This document shows, piece by piece, positions 1 through 5,082 of a DNA stretch of 5,715 nt. A program made the position numbers and the translations under genes. The DNA comes from Jatrophihabitans sp. (lineage in GTDB: Bacteria; Actinomycetota; Actinomycetes; Mycobacteriales; Jatrophihabitantaceae): the NCBI GenBank assembly GCA_025966255.1, contig JAOPVG010000050.1, positions 1 to 5,715 on the forward strand, in the 5' to 3' direction. Positions within the stretch are counted from its first letter, which is position 1, and the number at the start of each line of letters is the position of its first letter. Below the pieces are notes generated by a model. The model made no database searches. It was not told where the DNA came from and saw nothing but the letters and a program-made list of their open reading frames with translations.

Positions 1-1017
1 CTCGGCGATGCTCGGCAACGTTTGTGGCGGCGCCTGGATGATCAAGCTGGTGATCACCGTGGACTCCCAGACCGGGAGTTCGTCGCGGATCTTGGCGGCT
101 GGGCCGATCAGCGCGATGTCCTCGACCAATGCAGTGGGCACGGCGGCGACGGCTTCGAGCCGCTGACCACCGAGGAACAGCTCCTGAATCTTCGTCACGT
201 CAGCCTCGTAGCCCATCCGGGCGAAGTGATTGGCGTGGAAGTTCATCGACTTTGCCCCCATACCGCCGATGTAGAGGGCGATCGCCGGGCGGACCCGGTC
301 AGCCGCGGCCTCGACGTCGTCGTCGACGACGACCGGCAGAAACGCTGGCACCTCGAAGTCCGCGGCGGCCCGGCGGGCCGGTGAGCGGGCGGCGAATCCG
401 GCGGCGAGCGCCTCGCGGTAGAAGCCGTCCATCTTGGGCGAGAAGAACATCGGCAGCCAGCCGTCGGCGATCTCGGCCGAGAGGGCGACGTTCTTCGGGC
501 CCTCGGCGCCCATCATGATCGGGATGTCGGTGCGCAACGGGTGCACCGTCGACTTCAGCGCCTTGCCTAGGCCGGCGCCGCCCGGATAGGGGAGCGGGTA
601 GAACGCGCCGTCGTTCGTGACTCGCTCGTCGCGGGCCAGGATCTTGCGGACGACCTCGATGTACTCGCGCGTGCGGGCGAGTGGCTTGGGGTAGGGCTGG
701 CCGTACCAGCCTTCGACCACCTGGGGGCCGGACGCGCCCACGCCGAGCACGAACCGCCCGCCGGACAGGTGATCGAGCGTCATCGCGGCCATGGCGGTCG
801 CGGCCGGGGTCCGCGCCGAGAGCTGCAGGATGTTGGTGCCGAGCCGAACCGTCGACGTCGAAGCGCCCCACCACGCCAGCGGGGTAAGGCAGTCCGACCC
901 GTACGCCTCGGCCGTCCAGATCGAGTCGAAGCCGAGCTTCTCGCAGAGCGCGATCGCGTCGGTGACGCCTTCGGGCGGGCCGGCGGACCAGTAACCGGTG
1001 TGGTAGCCGAGCTTCAC
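1..1017 (-). CDS. LLM-class F420-dependent oxidoreductase, Rv3520c-like (C-terminus cut by window edge)
   Basis: Translating the minus strand from the GTG at 1017 gives 339 codons with no stop up to base 1, so the gene continues beyond the window. The protein opens MKLGYHTGYW and reads as a luciferase-like TIM-barrel enzyme. Diagnostic stretches are TPLAWWGASTSTVRLGTNIL (45-64), SARTPAATAMAAMTLDHLSG (68-87), LGVGASGPQVVEGWYG (91-106), PLARTREYIEVVR (112-124), DIPIMMGAEGPKNVALSAEI (164-183) and LYIGGMGAKSMNFHANHF (248-265). From memory these match the mycobacterial Rv3520c type of the LLM F420 family, which uses reduced deazaflavin F420 as hydride donor in the cytoplasm; the substrate is unknown. 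Rv3520c-like proteins are only slightly longer, so few residues are missing. The start is supported by AGGAAGG at 1025-1031, 7 nt upstream. The larger open frame at 299-1054 on the same strand is an Arg-rich shadow. Confidence 0.93.
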   Translation of the reverse strand, partial: MKLGYHTGYWSAGPPEGVTDAIALCEKLGFDSIWTAEAYGSDCLTPLAWWGASTSTVRLGTNILQLSARTPAATAMAAMTLDHLSGGRFVLGVGASGPQVVEGWYGQPYPKPLARTREYIEVVRKILARDERVTNDGAFYPLPYPGGAGLGKALKSTVHPLRTDIPIMMGAEGPKNVALSAEIADGWLPMFFSPKMDGFYREALAAGFAARSPARRAAADFEVPAFLPVVVDDDVEAAADRVRPAIALYIGGMGAKSMNFHANHFARMGYEADVTKIQELFLGGQRLEAVAAVPTALVEDIALIGPAAKIRDELPVWESTVITSLIIQAPPQTLPSIAE

Positions 1018-1063
1018 GCGAGCGCCTTCCTGTCCAGGTCGTCGTGGGCCTCACCCTTGCCGG

Positions 1064-1069
1064 ACTCTA
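1064..1069 (-). promoter_or_regulatory. Possible -10 element for the oxidoreductase gene
   Basis: On the minus strand the hexamer TAGAGT fits the actinobacterial sigma-A -10 pattern TANNNT. It would give a leader of roughly 40 nt before the GTG at 1017. No good -35 hexamer sits 16-18 nt upstream, although TTGCAC occurs closer, at 11 nt. The call rests on the -10 match and its position only. Confidence 0.3.
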
Positions 1070-1233
1070 GCCGCGGACGGGTGCAAACCGATCACGGGAA
1101 GGTCGCGCCTCACACTGGCGCACCTGGTGATCTGTCGCATTCGCGCCGAATGCCGCACCGTCGCTCGACCTGCGCTCGGTGCTCAGCTGCCCGAATGGGC
1201 CGTTGTACCCGGCAGTTCCGCCCCTTGGTCCGC

Positions 1234-1262
1234 TTGCGGCGCCGGGTCGCCAACCTTACGTT
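1234..1262 (+). promoter_or_regulatory. Candidate sigma-A-type promoter for the AraC-family gene
   Basis: TTGCGG (1234-1239) is followed after exactly 17 nt by TACGTT (1257-1262), which fits TTGNNN-N17-TANNNT. Transcription would start near 1269, leaving about 85 nt of leader before the ATG at 1355. The rest of the 337-nt divergent gap (1018-1354) shows no other gene that I can support and no clear symmetric operator. Confidence 0.35.
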
Positions 1263-1354
1263 CTGTCTCATGTTGCGCGGGTCGGGCGCTCAACCCGGTG
1301 CAGGAGCGACGACGACCGGGGGGTCGGCGAACTTGTGAGCAGGAAATGGGATTG

Positions 1355-2341
1355 ATGGCCGAAGCCGCAGGACGTTACGACATCCCACCGCCGGGTGCGG
1401 TGGCGTGGCTCGACGTGTCGGCCGAAAACCCCGACACGTGGAGCGGCCGGCTGCGCACCGGCCCGCTCGGCATGCAGATCTCGCCGCTGCGCCACGCCCG
1501 CGCGCCGTACTTCTTCAAGGGCGCCCGGCTACGGGGAACCCGCTGCATCTGGTCGGCCTCGACGCTGAGCGGGGCTGAGCTGTACCGGGGACCGCGGACG
1601 GCCATCCCGTCGCCGTTCGACGGAGGTGTGCACATCCTGGCCCGTCTGGACAGCGGCGGATCGGTGTTCGAGCCGGTGGGGACGTCGTCGGGAATCCTGC
1701 GCGTCTACGAGGCGGCCGACGAGATCGGCGAGCAGTTCGTCGCGAATACGCACCTGTACACGCTGAACATCCCGCTGGCCGTGATCGGGATCGAGGCGGG
1801 CGCGATCCGCGAGATGCGCGACCGCGCGTACGACCTCACACCGTTCCAGATCCAGCTGCTGCGGGCCGCGGTCGGTCTTCTGCTCGTCGGCAGCGACGAG
1901 TTGAGCACCGCCTCCAGTCTGGTCGGCGTCGACCGCTACCTTGCTGCCCTGGCGGCGTTGCTCCTGCGCACCGCCGTGCACCGGCCGTTCCCCGACCTGG
2001 CCCAGGTGGAACAGGTGCGGATGCGTACTGACGCGATCATCTATGAGCAGGCCGCCGACCCGAATCTCACCCCGGCCACGATCGCGGCCCAGCTGAACAT
2101 CTCACTGCGTCAGCTGTACCGCGCGTTCAACGGCACCGAGAGCCCGGCCGCGCGCATCCGGCGTCGGCGCCTGGAGCGGGCGGCCGAGATCCTCGCCGCG
2201 CGCAGTGGCCCGGGACATGTCGAGCGAGTCGCGCTGGCCTGCGGGTTCGCGTCGGCCGAGTACTTCTCGCGGGCCTTCCGTCGTGAGTTCGGCCTGAGCC
2301 CGCGCGCGTACCGGTCGGCACATCGCGACTCGGCCCGCTGA
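1355..2341 (+). CDS. AraC/XylS-family transcriptional regulator
   Basis: This 328-aa protein has the usual length and layout of an AraC-type regulator: a roughly 230-residue N-terminal sensing region followed by a DNA-binding domain with two helix-turn-helix motifs. The first HTH is at 238-258 (LTPATIAAQLNISLRQLYRA). The family signature around the second HTH covers 288-320, including VALACGFASAEYFSRAFRR and FGLSPRAYR. The N-terminal part (for example GGVHILARLDSGG and YTLNIPLAVIGIE) looks like the cupin-like domain found in NphR/FeaR-type members, but I cannot name a ligand. ATG 1355 is preferred because AGGA at 1341-1344 lies 10 nt upstream. ATG 1346 and TTG 1352 are in frame but worse placed, and the open frame back to 1127 encodes Cys/Arg/Gly-rich, non-protein-like sequence. 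It is divergent from the oxidoreductase, a common arrangement of regulator and target. The stop is 22 nt from the end of the convergent gene. Confidence 0.93.
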   Translation: MAEAAGRYDIPPPGAVAWLDVSAENPDTWSGRLRTGPLGMQISPLRHARAPYFFKGARLRGTRCIWSASTLSGAELYRGPRTAIPSPFDGGVHILARLDSGGSVFEPVGTSSGILRVYEAADEIGEQFVANTHLYTLNIPLAVIGIEAGAIREMRDRAYDLTPFQIQLLRAAVGLLLVGSDELSTASSLVGVDRYLAALAALLLRTAVHRPFPDLAQVEQVRMRTDAIIYEQAADPNLTPATIAAQLNISLRQLYRAFNGTESPAARIRRRRLERAAEILAARSGPGHVERVALACGFASAEYFSRAFRREFGLSPRAYRSAHRDSAR

Positions 2342-2344
2342 CCG

Positions 2345-2372
2345 GTTACTCCGACGCCGGCCGTTACTCCGA
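2345..2372. repeat. 10-bp direct repeat duplicating the stop-codon context
   Basis: GTTACTCCGA occurs at 2345-2354 and 2363-2372, 18 bp apart. On the minus strand each copy reads TCGGAGTAA, so the coiled-coil gene ends Ser-Glu-stop and, in the same frame six codons further on, Ser-Glu-stop occurs again. It occupies nearly all of the short gap between the two convergent genes. No hairpin terminator is evident here for either gene. Confidence 0.6.
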
Positions 2373-3293
2373 GGCTCGCCGCTCGGCTCGATCCAGAGCC
2401 GACCGGGCCTCGCGGCGCTTGGTGCGCGCGGACCGGACCTCGCGCCGAGCGCGGTCGAGGTCACGTCTGGTCTGCTCGAGGTCGCGCTGCAGTTCGGCGA
2501 TCTCGGCCGTGAGCGACCGCACCCGCTCGGTGCCGGCCTGCTCGTCGGCCTCGGCCGTGCGCAGCGCCCCGTCGGCCGCATCGAAGGCGGACTGGGCCAA
2601 TACGCGGGCCCGTTCGTTCTTGCGTCGGACGGCTGACGGGATCTTGGTGGGTGGTGGTGACGTCTCGGGACGGGTTGGCGGGACGGGTTCGTCGGGCCCG
2701 GTGTCGCCGGCCGGACGCGTCAAACGGCTCGCTCGGGTCGGGCGCGGTGCCGCGTTCCGACCGCCTTGGACAAGGGTGAGTTCGGGCGAACCGGTCACCG
2801 CGAAGCCAAAACCCGACCAGTTCGCGGAACGGGTCAGGTGACCCAGTTGCTCGGCGACGTCCGGGTCGGCGATCGCGGCATCGAAGGTGGCGATGACTTC
2901 GTCGCGCACCGCGGCGGACGGATTTCCCAGCCCGGCCAAATCCAGCGCCGCGCGGGTCAACTCGCCGACCAGCGTGCGCCGTTCTCCGGACAGGTCCCGC
3001 AGGACGGTGGCATCGAGGGCGTCGTGCGCCTCGCGCAGCCGGGCTCCGACATCGGCCAGGCGGTCGACGGCTGACGGGTCGTCATGAACCAGTCGATTGA
3101 CCACCGACGCCGAAACCGTCGGCTTGCGCAGCGCGCCGATCGACTTCGCAGCGACGGGATCACCGCTCTTACGGGCCTGCGCCGACAGATCGGCTCGCCG
3201 CGCCATGAACTCGTCCGGCGGCGCCGCGTACAGCGCGTCGGCCGCCTGCAGGACAGCCGCTGTCGTCGCGTCGATGGTGTCGTCGTCGGCCAC
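2364..3293 (-). CDS. Uncharacterised actinobacterial protein with C-terminal coiled coil
   Basis: This 309-aa protein belongs to a type I recognise only as a recurring hypothetical in actinobacteria; no function is known to me. Residues 21-70 carry a recurrent-looking pattern: LYAAPPDEFMARRADLSAQA, then GDPVAAKSIGALRKPTVSAS and VVNRLV. Helical sequence follows to about 165 (ARLREAHDAL, GERRTLVGELTRAALDLAG). Residues 178-220 are a Pro/Thr/Arg-rich linker. Residues 221-308 are a long, highly charged Arg/Glu/Ala coiled coil (ERVRSLTAEIAELQRDLEQT). There is no signal peptide or membrane segment, so it is probably cytoplasmic. The GTG start at 3293 is set by AAGGA at 3301-3305, 7 nt upstream; the nearby ATG at 3301 is out of frame. 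The gene lies 90 nt downstream of the tRNA on the same strand, and the tRNA-tail repeats would fall in its leader if the two are cotranscribed. A DNA-binding or scaffolding role is possible but unsupported. Confidence 0.85.
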   Translation of the reverse strand: MADDDTIDATTAAVLQAADALYAAPPDEFMARRADLSAQARKSGDPVAAKSIGALRKPTVSASVVNRLVHDDPSAVDRLADVGARLREAHDALDATVLRDLSGERRTLVGELTRAALDLAGLGNPSAAVRDEVIATFDAAIADPDVAEQLGHLTRSANWSGFGFAVTGSPELTLVQGGRNAAPRPTRASRLTRPAGDTGPDEPVPPTRPETSPPPTKIPSAVRRKNERARVLAQSAFDAADGALRTAEADEQAGTERVRSLTAEIAELQRDLEQTRRDLDRARREVRSARTKRREARSALDRAERRASE

Positions 3294-3335
3294 GGAACCA
3301 TCCTTGCTGATCCGGCGCGTGCCACGAATTTTTGC

Positions 3336-3392
3336 GATTGGTAGGGCTGATTGGTAGGGCTGAAGATTGGTAGGGCTGAAGATTGGTAGGGC
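3336..3392 (-). repeat. Four tandem copies of the tRNA 3'-end sequence (12-bp core)
   Basis: GATTGGTAGGGC on the plus strand occurs perfectly at 3336-3347, 3349-3360, 3365-3376 and 3381-3392. The intervals between copy starts are 13, 16 and 16 bp. Read on the tRNA strand each copy is GCCCTACCAATC, that is the last acceptor bases, the discriminator A, the encoded CCA and 3 nt of trailer. The copy at 3381-3392 is the genuine tRNA end plus its trailer; the other three follow it. The two copies nearest the tRNA share a longer 16-bp unit ending TTCA, and the linker shortens in the next. Confidence 0.92.
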
Positions 3393-3460
3393 GGGTGGGA
3401 CTTGAACCCACGACGATCGAATTATGAGTTCGAGGCTCTAACCAGCTGAGCTACCGCCCC
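3384..3460 (-). tRNA. tRNA-Met (anticodon CAT), elongator type
   Basis: The minus strand folds into a complete 77-nt cloverleaf with an encoded CCA at 3384-3386. The acceptor 5' strand is GGGGCGG and its partner CCGCCCT; six pairs are Watson-Crick and pair 1-72 is G·U. The D-arm is GCTC/GAGC with loop AGCTGGTTA. The anticodon stem is TCGAA/TTCGA with loop CTCATAA, anticodon CAT. The variable region is TCGTC, and the T-arm is GTGGG/CCCAC with loop TTCAAGT. The anticodon stem lacks the three G-C pairs of an initiator tRNA, so this is either elongator tRNA-Met or the tRNA-Ile whose CAT is modified to lysidine. I favour Met but cannot exclude Ile2 by eye. It lies between the terminator of the secreted-protein gene and the coiled-coil gene, all on one strand. 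Confidence 0.9.
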
Positions 3461-3471
3461 TCGGCTCAGAC

Positions 3472-3477
3472 AACGTA
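3472..3477 (-). promoter_or_regulatory. Possible -10 element for the tRNA gene
   Basis: TACGTT on the minus strand fits TANNNT and ends 11 nt before the first tRNA base, which would allow a start point just upstream of the mature 5' end. The region 17 nt upstream is GC-rich with no recognisable -35. The upstream gene appears to end in a strong terminator, so the tRNA probably needs a promoter here. Confidence 0.3.
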
Positions 3478-3520
3478 GCGCAGAGCGACGGGATCCCGGC
3501 GGCGGTGCCGGTGCAGAAGG

Positions 3521-3557
3521 GGCCCGGCCCCGCACGACGAGCGTGCGGGGCCGGGCC
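3521..3557 (-). terminator. Perfect 15-bp hairpin, intrinsic-type terminator without U-tract
   Basis: GGCCCGGCCCCGCAC (3521-3535) is the exact reverse complement of GTGCGGGGCCGGGCC (3543-3557), with a 7-nt loop. It begins 33 nt past the stop of the secreted-protein gene on the minus strand. The downstream tail on that strand (CCTTCTGC) lacks a T-run, which is common for actinobacterial terminators. It separates that gene from the tRNA. Confidence 0.8.
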
Positions 3558-3590
3558 ATTTCAGGAACTGCTGGCCGAAGCCGGTTTCGG

Positions 3591-4841
3591 TCAGACAGCC
3601 GAGGCGGAGGACGAGGCAACCTGGACCTGTGCGCCGGCCGGGAGACCGTACGCGGCAGTGCTGAGGTTGATGACGAGCCCGCGCACCGTGATTCCGGTCG
3701 CGCCCGCCACCTGCTGGTTGACGGTCACCGTGCCGATGTTGAGCAGCTTGATCACGGTGTTCGGACTGGTGTCAATCGGGATCAATGCACCGGCGATCTT
3801 CAGGTGCACGAGGTTGGTCGACCCGGTGACCTTCGTCGGCGTGCCCGGCAGGCCGTTCACGTGAGCATCCGTCTTCACGGCGTCAGCGGTGATGAGACCG
3901 TTGAGCAAGTTGATCCCCGCCACCTCGGCTGTGGTCTCGGATTCCCAGTGCGAGTTCGTGTTGGTCCCGGTCGCCGTGGTGGTCACCGCGCCGATGTGGA
4001 GCGTCGGGGAGAGGGCGACGCCCGCGATGTTGCTGGTGCGGGTGACGCCGGCCGTGCCGAGGCCCGGTACCGAGATGGGGGCCGTCGGGTCGGACTGGAC
4101 GTTCACGAGCGAGCCGACCTTGGCGCTCACCGAGGTGCCGTACGCGTTGCCTTGCAGGCTGTGTCCGGTGACCGGCGGCAGAATCGGGCCAAGGGCGGCG
4201 TAGGTGAGGTTCACCGACACGGCCGCGCCGATGGCGTTGGCGCCCTGGGGCTTGAGGAGGGTGATGAGGAGGCCGGAGCCGATCGTCATCACCGACTGGT
4301 CCTTGCCCGCGACCAGCGAGTAGTTGAGGTACACGGAGGCGATGTTGGGGATCGTGACGTGGTAGTTCTGCGGGATCTTGACCGGGAGGTTGATCCCGGC
4401 GATCTTCACGCCGACGAGCGTGGTCGTCACCGAGCCGGAGATCTTGCCGTTGATCAGCGATGACGTCGTGGTGGTGTCGAGCGCGTCGGCCGTGATCAGC
4501 CCGTTCAGCGCCTTCACGCCCGCGGTTTTGCCGTGCGAGACGACCTTGTAGCCACCTGTGACGGCCTGGGCGGACGTCGAGGTGGAGACGGCGCCGGCGG
4601 TGAGGAGGTTGGGTACCGAGATGCCGGCCGCCGTGTTGGTGACGGTACCGAGCGAGGATGTGGTGATCGCCGACGCGGCGGTGAGGTCGGACGTGACGGT
4701 GTTGTTCAAAGCGCGGACGAGAGATCCGCCTGAGTATCCGACGAATTGGTAGGTCGTTGCTCCGGCGCCGTTGACGGCGGTGAGTGTCGCGGCGGCCGCG
4801 ACCGCGATGCCCAGCACCGCCGTGGGAATTGTCTTTCGCAT
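3591..4841 (-). CDS. Secreted two-repeat protein, choice-of-anchor-P-like
   Basis: This 416-aa protein starts MRKTIPTAVLGIAVAAAATL, a signal peptide with probable cleavage after AGA (residue 28). The mature part is rich in Thr, Ser, Gly, Ala and Val, has no cysteine and one tryptophan (299), and alternates short beta-prone segments. It falls into two related halves, about 35-220 and 231-410. Both contain LNGLITADA (112-120 and 313-321), then a VKIAG/LKIAG strand (145-149, 347-351), a PNI/LNI segment and a GLLITL/GLVINL strand. The pattern resembles actinobacterial proteins annotated as choice-of-anchor P family, which are exported and of unknown function. There is no LPXTG motif, lipobox or C-terminal membrane helix, so it is probably released or held non-covalently. 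ATG 4841 is chosen because GGAAGG (4848-4853) lies 6 nt upstream and the signal peptide begins there. An open extension back to 5138 has no protein-like character and overlaps the topoisomerase. Confidence 0.87.
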   Translation of the reverse strand: MRKTIPTAVLGIAVAAAATLTAVNGAGATTYQFVGYSGGSLVRALNNTVTSDLTAASAITTSSLGTVTNTAAGISVPNLLTAGAVSTSTSAQAVTGGYKVVSHGKTAGVKALNGLITADALDTTTTSSLINGKISGSVTTTLVGVKIAGINLPVKIPQNYHVTIPNIASVYLNYSLVAGKDQSVMTIGSGLLITLLKPQGANAIGAAVSVNLTYAALGPILPPVTGHSLQGNAYGTSVSAKVGSLVNVQSDPTAPISVPGLGTAGVTRTSNIAGVALSPTLHIGAVTTTATGTNTNSHWESETTAEVAGINLLNGLITADAVKTDAHVNGLPGTPTKVTGSTNLVHLKIAGALIPIDTSPNTVIKLLNIGTVTVNQQVAGATGITVRGLVINLSTAAYGLPAGAQVQVASSSASAV

Positions 4842-4868
4842 TGTCTGCCTTCCGAAATCTGTCGCGGT

Positions 4869-4880
4869 GACGAACTCGTC
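4869..4880. repeat. Short inverted repeat GACGA-N2-TCGTC
   Basis: Five-base arms flank a 2-bp centre. It lies just upstream of the ribosome binding site of the secreted-protein gene, probably within its leader. It is short, and chance occurrence in GC-rich DNA is quite possible. Confidence 0.3.
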
Positions 4881-4910
4881 GGTCCGCCTACTGCACGACA
4901 CCCCACCGAA

Positions 4911-4933
4911 CCATCCACCGGCTTGTTGGATGG
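4911..4933. repeat. Inverted repeat CCATCCA-N9-TGGATGG
   Basis: The 7-bp arms at 4911-4917 and 4927-4933 are perfect reverse complements around a 9-bp spacer, so the arm centres are 16 bp apart. The repeat lies in the divergent gap 70 bp upstream of the secreted-protein start. It could be an operator for a dimeric regulator or a leader hairpin; no known regulator site is recognised. Confidence 0.45.
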
Positions 4934-4938
4934 CATGA

Positions 4939-4950
4939 CTCCGGCCGGAG
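4939..4950. repeat. Perfect 12-bp palindrome CTCCGGCCGGAG
   Basis: The palindrome starts 5 bp beyond the 7-bp inverted repeat in the divergent region 4842-5082. Its position between two divergent genes makes an operator possible, but the GC-only core could occur by chance. I see no convincing sigma-A promoter for either flanking gene in this gap. Confidence 0.4.
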
Positions 4951-5082
4951 CCGTTTGAGGACTGTTGCCTAGCCTCACTCAGTGCTAACGAGGCACGAGA
5001 TAGGTGGATACGCACAGTGACGAAGCCATCGCCACGGTCGAGCTCTTTCCGCGAGGAGTGACTGCCGTGCGGGTAAGACGAG

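Noticed and set aside
299..1054. Minus-strand open frame of 251 codons
   Set aside because: Its translation is dominated by Arg and Pro with no recognisable motif, and it overlaps the clearly homologous F420-oxidoreductase frame on the same strand.
1127..1354. N-terminal extension of the AraC-family protein
   Set aside because: The extension is Cys/Arg/Gly-rich and not protein-like, and a ribosome site at 1341-1344 supports the ATG at 1355.
2102..2581. Minus-strand open frame of 159 codons across the convergent junction
   Set aside because: It is an Arg/Pro/Ala-rich shadow spanning the 3' ends of two well-supported genes.
3336..3392. Repeat block as a CRISPR array or an active attachment site
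   Set aside because: The units are 12-16 bp with almost no spacer, unlike CRISPR. No integrase or other mobile gene lies in the window, so an attachment site remains only one explanation.
4963..4985. Possible DtxR/IdeR-type iron box around TTGCCTAGCCTCACTCAG
   Set aside because: Beyond the central TAGCCT, only about 5 of 13 flanking positions agree with the consensus TTAGGTTAGCCTAACCTAA, and the symmetry is poor.
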